From Parvibaculum indicum (lineage in GTDB: Bacteria > Pseudomonadota > Alphaproteobacteria > Parvibaculales > Parvibaculaceae), in the NCBI RefSeq assembly GCF_011762095.1, contig NZ_JAASQO010000012.1, positions 62,001-126,000 on the forward strand: a stretch of DNA of 64,000 nt, in the 5' to 3' direction. Positions 9,687-22,093 of this stretch are shown here, one piece after another. The notes beneath the pieces are model-generated. The model worked only from the letters and a program-made list of their open reading frames with translations. It was not told the origin of the DNA and did not search any database. A program made the translations under genes and the position numbers. Each line of letters opens with the position of its first letter. The stretch's first letter is position 1.

Positions 9687-10302
9687 GCGTTCGCAGACTG
9701 GATCCCAATCAGCCCGAGAGTTTCGAGTTCACGCCCGAAAATCTCGAATGGGCCAAGGGCCAGATGGCCAAATACCCGGAACGCAAGCAGGGCTCGGCGA
9801 TCATTTCGCTGCTCTGGCGCGCGCAACGCCAGCACGGCTGGCTGCCGGAACCGGCGATCCGCTATGTCGCCGACATGCTGGACATGGACTATATCCGGGC
9901 GCTCGAAGTGGCGACCTTCTACACCATGTTCAACCTGTCGCCGGTCGGCGATCATTTCGTGCAGCTCTGCGGGACCACGCCCTGCTGGCTGAACGGTGCG
10001 GACGATCTGAAACAGGTCTGCCGCAAGCATATCGGTGAAGAGGGCGAGGTGTCGGAAGACGGCAAGCTCTCCTGGCTGGAGGTCGAATGCCTCGGTGCTT
10101 GCGTAAACGCGCCCATGGTGCAGATCAATGACGATTTTTATGAGGATCTGGACGCGGAAACGCTGGAACGGATCCTCTCCGACCTGCGGGCGGGCAAGGA
10201 TGTGAAGCCGGGGCCGCAGAACGGCCGCCGTTCGTCCGAGCCGGCGGGCGGGCCGACCACGCTGAAGGACTCCGTGTCTGCCGGCAAGGCGGGGGGTGAG
10301 TG

Positions 10303-10303
<1 letters not shown>
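9683..10303 (+). CDS. nuoE: NADH-quinone oxidoreductase subunit E
   Basis: The 24-kDa-type subunit with the [2Fe-2S] cluster N1a, part of the NADH-dehydrogenase module. Ligands C96, C101, C136 and C140 are all present in the thioredoxin-like domain of this 206-residue product. A proline/glycine-rich tail of about 40 residues follows the domain, a feature seen in alphaproteobacterial homologues. It overlaps nuoD by four bases and nuoF by one. Confidence 0.97.
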
Positions 10304-11595
<1,292 letters not shown>

Positions 11596-11599
11596 GCGC

Positions 11600-13681
11600 A
11601 TGACCATCATCAAGGTCGACGGTGAAGAAATCGATGTTGCGCCGGAGCTGACGCTGCTTCAGGCATGCGAGGCGGCGGGCAAGGAAATTCCCCGCTTCTG
11701 CTATCACGAGCGTTTGTCGATTGCCGGCAATTGCCGCATGTGCCTCATCGAGGTGAAGGGCGGACCGCCCAAGCCCGTCGCATCCTGCGCGCAGAATGTG
11801 CGCGATCTGCGTCCCGGCCCGGAAGGTCAGCCGCCGGAACTCTTCACCAACACCGAAATGGTGAAGCGCGCCCGCGAAGGCGTGATGGAGTTCCTGCTCA
11901 TCAACCATCCGCTGGATTGCCCGATCTGCGATCAGGGCGGCGAATGCGACCTGCAGGACCAGTCCATGGCCTATGGCGTGGACGGGTCGCGCTTCCATGA
12001 GAACAAGCGCGCGGTCGAAGAAAAATACATGGGCCCGCTGGTGAAGACGGTGATGACGCGCTGCATTCAGTGCACGCGCTGCATCCGTTTCACGACGGAA
12101 GTCGCCGGCGCCGGCGAACTCGGCGCCATCGGCCGTGGCGAAGACATGGAAGTCACGACCTATCTCGACCAGGCGCTCACCTCCGAGCTGTCGGCGAATG
12201 TCGTCGATCTCTGCCCGGTCGGCGCGCTGACGTTCCGTCCCTTCGCCTTTACCGCGCGTCCCTGGGAACTCATCAAGACCGAATCCATCGACGTGATGGA
12301 CGCGCTCGGCGCCAATATCCGCGTCGATGCGCGCGGGTCGGAAGTGATGCGCATTCTCCCGCGCCTCAATGAAGAGGTGAATGAGGAGTGGATTTCCGAC
12401 AAGACCCGTTTCGTGTGGGACGGCCTGAAGACGCAGCGCCTCGACACGCCTTATGTGCGCGAGAACGGCAAGCTGCGCGCCGCGACATGGGACGAGGCGT
12501 TCGGCGTCATTGCAGACAAGCTCCGTGAGCTGAAGGACGATCAGGCGGCCGCCATCGCCGGCGATCTGGCCTGCGCCGAAAGCATGAAGGCCCTGAAAGA
12601 CCTTCTGGGCAAGATCGGCTCCCCGCATATGGATTGCCGTCAGGACGGCGCCAGGCTCGACGCGTCGTCCCGCGCCAACTACCTATTCAACTCCACCGTG
12701 GCGGGTGTCGATACAGCGGACATGATCCTGCTGGTCGGTGCCAATCCGCGTCTGGAATCGCCGGTGCTCAATGCGCGCATCCTGAAGGCGCAGCGCCAGA
12801 ACGGCGCCCGTATCGGCGTGATCGGCGAGCAGGCCGATCTTACCTATCCCTATGATTATCTCGGTGCCGGTCCGGCAACGCTTCAGGACGTGCTGGACGG
12901 CAAGGGCGATTTCGCCGAAGCCTTCATGAAGGCCGAGCGGCCGATGATCGTGCTGGGGCAGAGCGCTCTTGCGCGCAAGGACGGCGCGGCGGTTCACGCC
13001 GCCGCCGTGGCGCTCGCCAAGGCCGCCAATGCGGTGCGCGAAGACTGGAACGGGTTCAACGTGCTCCACACCGCCGCCGCACGCGTCGGCGGCCTCGATC
13101 TCGGCTTCCTGCCGGGCGAGGGCGGTCGCGACGTCGAAGGCATTCTGGAGGGCGCGTCCTCCGGCGAGATCGGCCTTGTCTGGCTTCTCTCCGCCGATGA
13201 ACTCGACATGGACAGGCTGGGCTCGGCCTTCGTCGTCTATCAGGGCACGCATGGCGACCGCGGTGCGCATCGCGCGGACGTTATCCTGCCGGGCGCGGCT
13301 TATACCGAAAAGTCGGCGACCTGGGTCAACACCGAAGGTCGCGTCCAGATCGGACGCCGCGCTTCCTTCCCGCCCGGCGAGGCACGGGAGGACTGGACGA
13401 TCGTTCGCGCGCTGTCCGGCGTGCTCGGCCTGACGCTGCCTTACGACGATCTCGACGCATTGCGCGCCGCCATGGAAGAAGATGCGCCGCATTTCGCGGA
13501 TACCGACATGGTGTTCCCGGCCGCCGACCTGCCGGACGGCGAAAAGGGCGCCTTCGACGACGCAGCCTTTGACACGGCCGTGAAGGACTTCTATTTGACC
13601 AATCCGATCGCGCGGGCAAGTCGTGTCATGGCGCTTTGCTCCGCCGAAAAGAGCGCGTCGCTGAGCGCGGCAGCTGACTAA
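11600..13681 (+). CDS. nuoG: NADH-quinone oxidoreductase subunit G
   Basis: The 75-kDa-type subunit with the chain of Fe-S clusters between the FMN and quinone sites. The 693-residue product begins with a [2Fe-2S] ferredoxin domain ([16 protein letters not shown]), then the His/Cys cluster motif [17 protein letters not shown], then [4Fe-4S] ligands [10 protein letters not shown] plus DLCPVGALT, and a molybdopterin-oxidoreductase-like C-terminal domain without a cofactor. ATG 11600 follows GGCGGAG; the frame stays open 23 codons upstream inside nuoF, which I treat as non-coding. Confidence 0.97.
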   Translation: MTIIKVDGEEIDVAPELTLLQACEAAGKEIPRFCYHERLSIAGNCRMCLIEVKGGPPKPVASCAQNVRDLRPGPEGQPPELFTNTEMVKRAREGVMEFLLINHPLDCPICDQGGECDLQDQSMAYGVDGSRFHENKRAVEEKYMGPLVKTVMTRCIQCTRCIRFTTEVAGAGELGAIGRGEDMEVTTYLDQALTSELSANVVDLCPVGALTFRPFAFTARPWELIKTESIDVMDALGANIRVDARGSEVMRILPRLNEEVNEEWISDKTRFVWDGLKTQRLDTPYVRENGKLRAATWDEAFGVIADKLRELKDDQAAAIAGDLACAESMKALKDLLGKIGSPHMDCRQDGARLDASSRANYLFNSTVAGVDTADMILLVGANPRLESPVLNARILKAQRQNGARIGVIGEQADLTYPYDYLGAGPATLQDVLDGKGDFAEAFMKAERPMIVLGQSALARKDGAAVHAAAVALAKAANAVREDWNGFNVLHTAAARVGGLDLGFLPGEGGRDVEGILEGASSGEIGLVWLLSADELDMDRLGSAFVVYQGTHGDRGAHRADVILPGAAYTEKSATWVNTEGRVQIGRRASFPPGEAREDWTIVRALSGVLGLTLPYDDLDALRAAMEEDAPHFADTDMVFPAADLPDGEKGAFDDAAFDTAVKDFYLTNPIARASRVMALCSAEKSASLSAAAD

Positions 13682-13698
13682 GGGAAGGCACCGGGGGT

Positions 13699-14727
13699 AT
13701 GTCCGATATACTTGTCACATATGGCATTCCACTGGCGATCATTCTCGCCCAGTCGCTTGCCCTGCTTGTCGCGTTGCTGCTGATCACCGCTTACGTGCTG
13801 CTGGCCGACCGCAAGATCTGGGCGGCGGTGCAGCTTCGCCGCGGCCCGAACGTCGTCGGCGCCTTCGGCCTGCTGCAATCCTTCGCGGATCTGCTGAAAT
13901 TCGTCTTCAAGGAAGTGGTCATTCCCTCCAGCGCGAACAAGGGCGTGTTCATTCTCGCGCCGCTTGTCTCCGTCGTGCTCGCCTTGTCGGGCTGGGCCGT
14001 CATCCCGATGGCGGATGGCTGGGTCATTTCCAACATCAATGTCGGCATCCTCTACATTCTCGCCATCTCCTCGCTCGGCGTTTACGGCGTCATCATGGCG
14101 GGCTGGGCGTCGAACTCGAAATATCCGTTCCTGTCGGCGCTGCGCTCGGCCGCGCAGATGGTCTCCTATGAAGTCTCCATCGGCTTCGTTCTGGTGACGG
14201 TGCTGATGACGGCGGGCACGCTGAACCTGTCGGAAGTGGTGGAGGCGCAGCGCGGCTCCTGGGGTCTCTTCTCCTGGTACTGGCTGCCGCATCTGCCGAT
14301 GCTGGTAATCTTCTTCGTCTCCGCGCTGGCCGAGACGAACCGTCCGCCCTTCGACCTCGCCGAAGCGGAATCGGAACTCGTCGCAGGCTTCATGGTGGAA
14401 TATTCCTCCACCACCTACATGATGTTCATGCTGGGCGAGTATGTCTCGATCCTGCTGATGTGCGCCATGACCACCATTCTTTTCCTCGGTGGATGGCTGC
14501 CCCCGGCGGACTTCGCGCCCTTCACCCTGGTGCCGGGAATCGTCTGGTTCCTCATCAAGGTGTTCCTCGTCTTCTTCATGTTCTCGATGGTGAAGGCCTT
14601 CGTGCCGCGCTATCGCTACGACCAGCTCATGCGCCTCGGCTGGAAGGTGTTCCTGCCGATCTCTCTTTTCTGGGTCGTGCTGACGGCCGGTGTGCTGGTC
14701 TCTTTCGGATGGGTGCCGCATGCCTGA
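13699..14727 (+). CDS. nuoH: NADH-quinone oxidoreductase subunit H
   Basis: Membrane subunit that forms the quinone-access channel and links the peripheral and membrane arms. The 342-residue protein has about eight membrane helices. Its conserved loops [19 protein letters not shown] and [20 protein letters not shown] are the family signatures. The start follows GGAAGG (13683-13688), with ATG at 13699. Confidence 0.97.
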   Translation: MSDILVTYGIPLAIILAQSLALLVALLLITAYVLLADRKIWAAVQLRRGPNVVGAFGLLQSFADLLKFVFKEVVIPSSANKGVFILAPLVSVVLALSGWAVIPMADGWVISNINVGILYILAISSLGVYGVIMAGWASNSKYPFLSALRSAAQMVSYEVSIGFVLVTVLMTAGTLNLSEVVEAQRGSWGLFSWYWLPHLPMLVIFFVSALAETNRPPFDLAEAESELVAGFMVEYSSTTYMMFMLGEYVSILLMCAMTTILFLGGWLPPADFAPFTLVPGIVWFLIKVFLVFFMFSMVKAFVPRYRYDQLMRLGWKVFLPISLFWVVLTAGVLVSFGWVPHA

Positions 14728-14767
14728 TCGCGCCGCTTCCATCTTCGCCAAGGGAAAGGACTGAGCC

Positions 14768-15259
14768 ATGTCCGCGCTTATGCAATCCGCCCGGCAATTG
14801 TTTCTGCAGGAGTTCGTGTCGAGCTTCTTCCTCGCCATGCGCTATTTTTTCAAGCCCAAGGCGACGTTGAACTATCCGTTCGAAAAGGGCGCGCTGTCTC
14901 CGCGTTTCCGCGGCGAACATGCGCTGCGCCGCTACCCGAACGGCGAAGAGCGCTGCATCGCCTGCAAGCTCTGCGAGGCGATCTGCCCGGCGCAGGCCAT
15001 CACCATCGAGGCCGGCCCGCGCCGCAATGACGGCACGCGCCGCACCACGCGCTACGACATCGACATGACGAAATGCATCTATTGCGGTCTCTGCCAGGAG
15101 GCCTGCCCGGTGGATGCCATCGTCGAAGGACCGAATTTCGAGTTCGCCACGGAGACCCGTGAGGAACTCATGTATGACAAGGAAAAACTCCTCGCCAATG
15201 GCGACCGCTGGGAACGCGAGATCGCGCGCAATATCGCGCTCGATGCGCCGTACCGCTGA
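14768..15259 (+). CDS. nuoI: NADH-quinone oxidoreductase subunit I
   Basis: A 163-residue 8Fe-ferredoxin-type subunit that carries clusters N6a and N6b. Two complete CxxCxxCxxxCP motifs are present, with ligands C63, C66, C69, C73 and C103, C106, C109, C113. The N-terminal amphipathic segment ([19 protein letters not shown]) is typical of the alphaproteobacterial and mitochondrial form and lies along the membrane. Confidence 0.97.
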   Translation: MSALMQSARQLFLQEFVSSFFLAMRYFFKPKATLNYPFEKGALSPRFRGEHALRRYPNGEERCIACKLCEAICPAQAITIEAGPRRNDGTRRTTRYDIDMTKCIYCGLCQEACPVDAIVEGPNFEFATETREELMYDKEKLLANGDRWEREIARNIALDAPYR

Positions 15260-15346
15260 GCGGGCCGAAGGCAGGCCCAAAATCGGGCAGGGGATTAACG
15301 GAAGGGCCGGCGCGCGTCACGCGGCCGGATTGAGCAAGGGGCAGAC

Positions 15347-15961
15347 ATGATTGTTACCGCCATAGCGTTCTACGTCTTTGCGGCGATCACCGTCGCGGCG
15401 GGCTTTATGGTCATCGCCGCGCGCAACCCCGTGCATTCGGTACTCTTCCTGATCCTGGCTTTCTTCAACGCCGCCGCGCTCTTCGTGCTGATGGGGGCGG
15501 AGTTCCTGGCGCTGATGCTGGTCGTCGTTTATGTCGGCGCCGTCGCCGTGCTCTTCCTCTTCGTGGTGATGATGCTCGAAATCGACCTCGCGGAAATGCG
15601 CGAGGGCTTTCTGCAATATCTGCCGGTCGGCGGCCTGATCGGCTTCATCCTGCTGGTCGAACTCGTCCTCGTCCTGGGCGCATGGACCTTCGCGCCGGAA
15701 GCGGCCGGCGTCGCGGCGCATCCCGCGCCCGACATCGCGCAGGTGGACAATACGCGGGCGCTCGGCCAGCTCCTCTACACCAATTACGTCTATCTCTTCC
15801 AGGCGGCCGGTCTGGTGCTTCTCGTGGCGATGGTCGGCGCCATCGTGCTGACCCATCGCGAGAACACCAAGGCCAAGCGCCAGAACATTGCCCGTCAGGT
15901 GTCGCGTCGTCGCGATCAGGCGGTCGAAATCAAGAAAGTCGATCCCGGACAGGGGCTCTGA
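15347..15961 (+). CDS. nuoJ: NADH-quinone oxidoreductase subunit J
   Basis: Membrane subunit of complex I, 204 residues, with five hydrophobic helices. The conserved stretch [20 protein letters not shown] in the third helix region matches the ND6/NuoJ family, where a pi-bulge contributes to coupling. It sits 87 bases after nuoI; that spacer shows no gene. The C-terminus is basic and cytoplasmic. Confidence 0.95.
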   Translation: MIVTAIAFYVFAAITVAAGFMVIAARNPVHSVLFLILAFFNAAALFVLMGAEFLALMLVVVYVGAVAVLFLFVVMMLEIDLAEMREGFLQYLPVGGLIGFILLVELVLVLGAWTFAPEAAGVAAHPAPDIAQVDNTRALGQLLYTNYVYLFQAAGLVLLVAMVGAIVLTHRENTKAKRQNIARQVSRRRDQAVEIKKVDPGQGL

Positions 15962-16004
15962 CGGGACACAAGCGGCGCATCCTCATCGCGCCGAGGAGAA
16001 ATAC

Positions 16005-16313
16005 ATGGCTATCGGCCTCGGACATTATCTGACCGTTGCGGCGATCCTCTTCACGCTGGGGATTTTCGGCATCTTCCTGAACCGGAAGAACGTCATCATC
16101 ATCCTCATGTCGATCGAGCTGATGCTGCTCGCCGTCAATATCAACCTCGTGGCCTTTTCCGCGTTCCTGGGCGATATGGTCGGTCAGGTCTTCGCGCTTT
16201 TCGTGCTGACGGTCGCCGCCGCCGAGGCCGCCATCGGTCTGGCGATCCTCGTTGTGTTCTATCGCAACCGCGGTTCCATCGCGGTTGAAGACATCAATTC
16301 GATGAAGGGGTAA
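16005..16313 (+). CDS. nuoK: NADH-quinone oxidoreductase subunit K
   Basis: Small membrane subunit (102 residues, three helices) of the ND4L family, with conserved acidic residues in helix 2 ([17 protein letters not shown]) and helix 3 ([12 protein letters not shown]) that belong to the proton-transfer axis. ATG 16005 follows GAGGAG (15993-15998) and gives the exact family length; the frame is open another 39 codons upstream, overlapping nuoJ, and this extension is rejected. Confidence 0.96.
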   Translation: MAIGLGHYLTVAAILFTLGIFGIFLNRKNVIIILMSIELMLLAVNINLVAFSAFLGDMVGQVFALFVLTVAAAEAAIGLAILVVFYRNRGSIAVEDINSMKG

Positions 16314-16320
16314 GGAAGCA

Positions 16321-18252
16321 ATGTTCTCAGCCATCGTCTTCCTGCCGCTTCTGGGCTTCCTGACCGCCGGAATTTTCGGCCGCTGGCTCGGTCCGCGCGG
16401 CGCGCAGATCGCAACCTGCGTGCCCATGGTGATCGCCGCGATCCTTGCCGCCTTTGCGTTCGTCGATGTCGGGCTTCAGGGCGAAACCTATCGCATCCAG
16501 GTTCTCACCTGGATCAATTCCGGCGCCTTCGAGGCGGATTGGCGCCTGCGTGTCGACACGCTGACGGCGGTGATGCTCGTCGTGGTGACCTGGGTCTCCG
16601 CGCTCGTGCATATCTACTCGATCGGCTATATGAGCCACGATCCGCAGCAGCCGCGCTTCTTCGCCTATCTGTCGCTCTTCACCTTCGCCATGCTCATGCT
16701 GGTGACGGCGGATAATTTCGTGCAGCTCTTCTTCGGCTGGGAAGGCGTGGGCCTTGCCTCCTATCTGCTGATCGGTTTCTGGTACAAGAAGCCGAGCGCC
16801 AACGCCGCCGCCATCAAGGCCTTCGTCGTCAACCGTATCGGCGACTTCGGCCTCATCCTCGGCATCGCGACGCTTTTCTTCACCATCGGCTCGGTGGATT
16901 TCGACACCGTTTTCAAGGCGATCCCGGAGCTGCAGGACAAGACGTTCCTGTTCCTCGGCTATGACGTGCCGGTCGTCACCACGGCCTGCCTGCTTCTCTT
17001 CATGGGCGCCATGGGCAAGTCGGCGCAGTTCCTGCTGCATACCTGGCTGCCCGATGCGATGGAAGGCCCGACGCCGGTTTCCGCCCTCATCCACGCCGCG
17101 ACCATGGTGACGGCGGGCGTCTTCCTCGTCGCGCGCATGTCGCCTGTCTTCGAGTTCTCGCCCTTCGCGCTGACGGTGGTCACGATCATCGGCGCGATCA
17201 CGGCCTTCTTCGCAGCGACCGTCGGCCTGGTGCAGAACGACATCAAGCGCGTCATCGCCTATTCGACCTGTTCGCAGCTCGGCTATATGTTCGCGGCTCT
17301 CGGTGTCGGCGCCTATGAACCGGCCGTGTTCCATCTCTTCACCCACGCCTTCTTCAAGGCGCTTCTGTTCCTCGGCTCCGGCTCGGTGATCCACGCCATG
17401 AGCGACGAGCAGGACATGCGCAAGATGGGCGGCCTGTTCCGCATGATCCCGGCGACCTGGCTGATGATGATTATCGGCACGCTGGCGCTGACGGGCTTTC
17501 CCTTCACGGCGGGCTACTTCTCCAAGGACGCCATCATCGAAGCGACCTTCGCCGGCGAGAACCCGGCGCATATGTTCGCCTTCGTCATGCTGGTCGTCGC
17601 GGCGCTTTTCACCTCCTTCTATTCCTGGCGCCTCATCTTCCTGACCTTCCACGGCCAGAGCCGCGCCTCCAACGAGACGCTCTCCCATGTTCATGAATCG
17701 CCCATGGTGATGATGCTCCCGCTGGTGGTGCTCGCCGTCGGCGCGGTGTTCGCGGGCATGGCCTTTTCCGATCTCTTCATCGGCAAGGCGCATGAGGCCT
17801 TCTGGCTGAGTTCCATCTTCAAGGGCCCGGACAACCATGTCCTTCACGACATGCACCACATTCCGGCCTGGGCGATATGGGCCCCGACGGCGATGATGGT
17901 GATCGGCCTCGCGGTCGCGGTGCTCTTCTATCTCGTCAAGCCCGAGCTGCCCAAGCAGCTCGCCCGCGAGCAGGAGCCGCTCTACAAGTTCCTGCTCAAC
18001 AAGTGGTATGTCGACGAGATCTACGACTTCCTCTTCGTCCGCCCGGCCTTCTGGGTCGGCCGCCTCCTGTGGAAGCAGGGCGATGGCCGCATCATCGACG
18101 GCCTCGGGCCCGACGGCGTATCCGCGCGCGTGCTTGACGTGACGCGCGGCGTCGTCCGCCTGCAGAGCGGTTATCTCTATCACTATGCCTTCGCGATGCT
18201 GCTCGGTGTGGCGGCGCTGGCGACCTATTTCATGTTCGGGGGCGCGCACTGA
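16321..18252 (+). CDS. nuoL: NADH-quinone oxidoreductase subunit L
   Basis: Largest antiporter-like proton-pumping subunit, 643 residues and about 16 helices. Recognisable are [17 protein letters not shown] (helix 5 with the conserved Glu), [20 protein letters not shown], and the long C-terminal part that contains the lateral helix spanning NuoM and NuoN. The stop shares one base with the nuoM start (TGATG). Confidence 0.97.
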   Translation: MFSAIVFLPLLGFLTAGIFGRWLGPRGAQIATCVPMVIAAILAAFAFVDVGLQGETYRIQVLTWINSGAFEADWRLRVDTLTAVMLVVVTWVSALVHIYSIGYMSHDPQQPRFFAYLSLFTFAMLMLVTADNFVQLFFGWEGVGLASYLLIGFWYKKPSANAAAIKAFVVNRIGDFGLILGIATLFFTIGSVDFDTVFKAIPELQDKTFLFLGYDVPVVTTACLLLFMGAMGKSAQFLLHTWLPDAMEGPTPVSALIHAATMVTAGVFLVARMSPVFEFSPFALTVVTIIGAITAFFAATVGLVQNDIKRVIAYSTCSQLGYMFAALGVGAYEPAVFHLFTHAFFKALLFLGSGSVIHAMSDEQDMRKMGGLFRMIPATWLMMIIGTLALTGFPFTAGYFSKDAIIEATFAGENPAHMFAFVMLVVAALFTSFYSWRLIFLTFHGQSRASNETLSHVHESPMVMMLPLVVLAVGAVFAGMAFSDLFIGKAHEAFWLSSIFKGPDNHVLHDMHHIPAWAIWAPTAMMVIGLAVAVLFYLVKPELPKQLAREQEPLYKFLLNKWYVDEIYDFLFVRPAFWVGRLLWKQGDGRIIDGLGPDGVSARVLDVTRGVVRLQSGYLYHYAFAMLLGVAALATYFMFGGAH

Positions 18253-19796
18253 TGACCGACGGAAGCATTCTCTCGCTCATCACGTTCCTGCCGCTCGCAG
18301 GCGCGTTGCTGATCGCCTTCGTTCGGGGCGACGAGGCGACGGTCGCACGCAATGTGCGCTACGTCGCGCTGTGGACGACGGGCTTCACCTTCATCCTGTC
18401 GCTCTACATCTGGTGGAAGTTCGACCCGACCACGGCCGACTTCCAGTTTGTGCAGGAAACCGAGTGGCTGGGCAGCTCGATCAACTATCACGTCGGCGTC
18501 GACGGCATTTCGATGCTCTTCGTCATCCTGACGACCTTCCTGATGCCCGCCTGTATCCTGGCGAGCTGGGAATCGATCCAGACCCGCGTGAAGGAATACA
18601 TGATCGCCTTCCTCGTGCTGGAAACGCTGATGATCGGCGTCTTCTGCTCGCTGGATCTGGTGCAGTTCTACATCTTCTTCGAAGGCGGCCTCATCCCGAT
18701 GTATCTCATCATCGGCGTCTGGGGCGGTCCGCGCCGCATCTATGCGAGCTTCAAGTTCTTCCTCTACACGCTGCTCGGCTCGCTGCTCATGCTACTGGCC
18801 ATCATGGCGATGTATTGGGACGCGGGCACGACCGACATCACCGTCCTGCTCAATCACGACTTCCCGGCGGGGATGCAGACCTGGCTCTGGCTCGCCTTCT
18901 TCGCCTCCTTCGCGGTGAAGATGCCGATGTGGCCGGTCCACACCTGGCTGCCGGACGCGCATGTGGAAGCGCCGACGGCGGGCTCGGTCATCCTGGCCGG
19001 TATCCTGCTGAAGATGGGCGGTTACGGCTTCCTGCGTTTCTCGCTGCCCATGTTCCCGCTGGCCTCCGCCGATTTCGCGCCGCTCGTCTTCGCCTTGAGC
19101 GTGATTGCGATTGTCTACACCTCGCTGGTTGCGCTGGTGCAGGAGGATATGAAAAAGCTCATCGCCTATTCGTCCGTTGCCCATATGGGATTCGTGACCA
19201 TGGGCATTTTCGCGGCGAACCAGCAGGGCGTTCAGGGCTCCATCTTCCAGATGCTCAGCCATGGCTGGGTGTCGGGCGCGCTCTTCCTCTGCGTCGGCGT
19301 CATCTACGACCGGCTGCATACGCGCGAGATCGCGGCCTATGGCGGCCTCGTGAACCGGATGCCGCTCTATGCCGTCGCCTTCCTGATCTTCACCATGGCG
19401 AATGTCGGCCTGCCGGGCACCTCCGGTTTCGTGGGCGAGTTCCTGACTCTCATGGGCACCTTCATGGTGAATACCTGGGTGGCCGCGCTGGCCGCCACGG
19501 GCGTCATCCTGTCGGCGGGCTATGCGCTCTATCTCTATCGCCGCGTCGTTTTCGGCGAGATCCAGCGCGACGTGCTGAAGAGCATGAAGGATCTCAACAT
19601 GCGCGAGGCGCTGACGCTGGCGCCGCTTATCGTGACGACCCTTTTCTTCGGCATCTATCCCGCGCCGATCTTCGACATCACGGCCGTATCGGTTGAGCAC
19701 CTGGTTGCCAATTATCACGCGGCCGTCGAGGCCCATCAGACGGCCATGGGGGGCGGTGTGCTGACGCATCTCGCCGGCCTCATCGGCATTCAGTAG
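18252..19796 (+). CDS. nuoM: NADH-quinone oxidoreductase subunit M
   Basis: Second antiporter-like subunit, 514 residues with about 14 helices. Conserved segments include [18 protein letters not shown] (key Glu), [19 protein letters not shown] and the discontinuous-helix region around [11 protein letters not shown]. It is translationally coupled to nuoL through a one-base overlap. Confidence 0.97.
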   Translation: MTDGSILSLITFLPLAGALLIAFVRGDEATVARNVRYVALWTTGFTFILSLYIWWKFDPTTADFQFVQETEWLGSSINYHVGVDGISMLFVILTTFLMPACILASWESIQTRVKEYMIAFLVLETLMIGVFCSLDLVQFYIFFEGGLIPMYLIIGVWGGPRRIYASFKFFLYTLLGSLLMLLAIMAMYWDAGTTDITVLLNHDFPAGMQTWLWLAFFASFAVKMPMWPVHTWLPDAHVEAPTAGSVILAGILLKMGGYGFLRFSLPMFPLASADFAPLVFALSVIAIVYTSLVALVQEDMKKLIAYSSVAHMGFVTMGIFAANQQGVQGSIFQMLSHGWVSGALFLCVGVIYDRLHTREIAAYGGLVNRMPLYAVAFLIFTMANVGLPGTSGFVGEFLTLMGTFMVNTWVAALAATGVILSAGYALYLYRRVVFGEIQRDVLKSMKDLNMREALTLAPLIVTTLFFGIYPAPIFDITAVSVEHLVANYHAAVEAHQTAMGGGVLTHLAGLIGIQ

Positions 19797-19820
19797 AGCA
19801 GGGGCCGCAAGGACAGATTC

Positions 19821-21266
19821 ATGGAAACCGCAGTGACCACGCTTCCCGCTTTTTCTCCCGCGCTGCCCGAGATGCTTCTCGCCGCGGGGGCTCTGCTGCT
19901 GCTCATGTACGGCGTGTTCCGCAAGCACGCCACGGCGCGCGATACCGCCTATGGCGCATTGGCGCTCTTCGCCATCGTCTGCGGCGTGCTGATCGGCCAG
20001 AGCGGCGGGCGCGTGACGACCTTCGAGGGCATGTTCGTCATCGACGGCTTCACCAAATATGTGAAGATTCTCGTCCTGCTGGCCGCGGCGGCGGCCATCG
20101 TCATGTCGATGAACTTCATCGAGCGGGAGAAGATCGACCGTTTCGAGTTTCCGGTACTCATCGTGCTGGCCACGCTCGGCATGTTCGCCATGGTCTCGGC
20201 CAACAGCCTGATCGCCCTTTATCTGGGCCTCGAGCTGCAGAGCCTCGCACTCTATGTCATCGCGGCCTTCAATCGCGACAGCACGCGCTCCACGGAAGCG
20301 GGACTGAAATATTTCGTCCTCGGCGCGCTTTCCTCCGGCATGCTGCTTTACGGCGCGTCGCTGGTCTACGGCTTCACCGGCAGCGTCGACTTCAACGTCA
20401 TCGCTCACATTCTGGAGGCGGGGGCCAATACCGGCGTCATCTTCGGCCTCGTCTTCGTGCTGGCCGGTCTCGCCTTCAAGATTTCCGCCGTGCCTTTCCA
20501 TATGTGGACGCCCGACGTCTATGAGGGCGCGCCGACCCCGGTGACCGCCTTCTTTGCCGGTGCGCCCAAGCTCGCGGCCATGGCACTCATCATCAATCTG
20601 CTTTACGGCGCCTTCCCGCATCTCCTGCCGGAATGGCAGCAGATCATCGTCTTCGTCTCGATCGCGTCCATGGTGCTCGCCGCTTTCGCGGCCATCGGCC
20701 AGAACAACATCAAGCGCCTGATGGCCTACAGCTCCATCGGCCATATGGGCTATGCGCTTGTCGGCCTCGCCGCGGGCACGCCGGAAGGTCTGCGCGGCGT
20801 GCTCATCTACATGACGATCTATGTCGTCATGAATATCGGCGTCTTCTGCTGCATCCTCATGATGCGCCGTCAGGAAGGCATGGTGGAATCCATCGACGAC
20901 CTCGCAGGCCTGTCGCGTCACCGGCCCTTGCTCGCTTTCGTCTTTACGATGCTGATGTTCTCGCTGGCCGGCATCCCGCCGCTCGCGGGCTTCTTCGGCA
21001 AGTTCTACGTCTTCATGGCGGCGATCGAGGCCGAGCTTTATCCGCTGGCCGTCATCGGTGTGCTCTCCAGCGTCGTCGGCGCCTTCTACTATCTGCGCAT
21101 CGTGAAGGTGATGTATTTCGACGAACCGGCCGAGGCTTTCGAGCCCATGCCGGGCGAACTGACGGCGATGCTCACCATCTCCGGCGTCTTCACCACGCTG
21201 TTCTTCGTCTATCCGCTGCCGATCGTCGCCGGAGCGCAATCGGCGGTCGCCGCGTTAATGCCGTAA
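19821..21266 (+). CDS. nuoN: NADH-quinone oxidoreductase subunit N
   Basis: Third antiporter-like subunit, 481 residues with about 14 helices, closest to NuoK in the membrane arm. [14 protein letters not shown] holds the conserved Glu, and [20 protein letters not shown] and [16 protein letters not shown] match the family. It is the last gene of the nuo operon; birA follows after 12 bases, so transcription probably continues. Confidence 0.97.
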   Translation: METAVTTLPAFSPALPEMLLAAGALLLLMYGVFRKHATARDTAYGALALFAIVCGVLIGQSGGRVTTFEGMFVIDGFTKYVKILVLLAAAAAIVMSMNFIEREKIDRFEFPVLIVLATLGMFAMVSANSLIALYLGLELQSLALYVIAAFNRDSTRSTEAGLKYFVLGALSSGMLLYGASLVYGFTGSVDFNVIAHILEAGANTGVIFGLVFVLAGLAFKISAVPFHMWTPDVYEGAPTPVTAFFAGAPKLAAMALIINLLYGAFPHLLPEWQQIIVFVSIASMVLAAFAAIGQNNIKRLMAYSSIGHMGYALVGLAAGTPEGLRGVLIYMTIYVVMNIGVFCCILMMRRQEGMVESIDDLAGLSRHRPLLAFVFTMLMFSLAGIPPLAGFFGKFYVFMAAIEAELYPLAVIGVLSSVVGAFYYLRIVKVMYFDEPAEAFEPMPGELTAMLTISGVFTTLFFVYPLPIVAGAQSAVAALMP

Positions 21267-21278
21267 GGAAAACGCAGC

Positions 21279-22070
21279 ATGGCGGAGCAAGACGCAACGC
21301 TTCCTGCCGGATACCGCCATGTTCACTTTGGCGAAATCGACAGCACCAACGAAGAAGCCCGCCGCCTGGGCGATGCGGGCGATCCCGGCAATGTCTGGAT
21401 CACGGCCGACCTGCAGACGGCGGGCCGGGGTAGGCGGGGCCGCGAATGGGTGTCCCCCAACGGCAATTTCATGGGAACGCTCCTCCTTGCGCCCCGTTGC
21501 GGGCCGCGCAAGGCGGGAGAGCTTTCCTTCGTGGCCGCCGTTGCCGTGCATGACGCCGTGGAAAGCATCCTGCCGCCCCATCTCAAGGGCGGGCTGAAGC
21601 TCAAATGGCCCAACGACCTGCTGCATGAGCGGCGGAAGCTCGCGGGCATCCTGCTGGAGTCGTCCGGCGTCGCGGGAGGGGAAGTCGCCTGGGTCGCCAT
21701 CGGCATGGGCGTCAATCTGGCCGTTCATCCTGAAAATATCGAATATCCCGCGATCTCCCTCGCGGCCATGCAGGCGGGCCGCGTCACGCCGATGGAGATG
21801 CTCGGGGCGCTGGCGGAAAGCTATGAGCGCTGGCTCGCCGTCTGGAGGGGGCAGCACGGTTTCGCGGTTATCCGCGAGGCATGGCTCGCCCGCGCCGAGG
21901 GGCTTCACGGCGAGATTACCGTGCGCCTCTCGGACGAAAGTTTTACGGGAAGCTTCGAGGGCCTCGCCACGGACGGCACGCTGGAAATCCGTCTCGCGGA
22001 TGGCAGCCTGCGCCGGGTCGCGGCGGGCGACGTCTTCTTCGGCTCCTCGACGCCCCCCATGGCGTCCTGA
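21279..22070 (+). CDS. birA: Biotin--[acetyl-CoA-carboxylase] ligase
   Basis: Attaches biotin to the carboxyl carrier protein via biotinyl-AMP. The 263-residue product has the biotin/ATP loop GRGRRG at 49-54, the catalytic-lysine motif KWPNDLL (K109), and the C-terminal SH3-like domain. The N-terminal helix-turn-helix of E. coli BirA is absent, so it is a catalytic-only class I enzyme that cannot itself repress bio genes. Its place directly after nuoN and before rnj is widely conserved in Alphaproteobacteria. Confidence 0.94.
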   Translation: MAEQDATLPAGYRHVHFGEIDSTNEEARRLGDAGDPGNVWITADLQTAGRGRRGREWVSPNGNFMGTLLLAPRCGPRKAGELSFVAAVAVHDAVESILPPHLKGGLKLKWPNDLLHERRKLAGILLESSGVAGGEVAWVAIGMGVNLAVHPENIEYPAISLAAMQAGRVTPMEMLGALAESYERWLAVWRGQHGFAVIREAWLARAEGLHGEITVRLSDESFTGSFEGLATDGTLEIRLADGSLRRVAAGDVFFGSSTPPMAS

Positions 22071-22093
22071 CGCCTGTCGCGCTAAGAATAGGC

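Noticed and set aside
18792-21239. An 815-codon minus-strand open frame across nuoM and nuoN
   Set aside because: Antisense shadow of two membrane-protein genes; its repeated Arg, His, Glu and Asp content reflects reverse reading of hydrophobic codons.
21881-22093. 71-codon N-terminal extension of RNase J inside birA
   Set aside because: The extension is arginine-rich shadow sequence, whereas ATG 22094 gives the normal family length.
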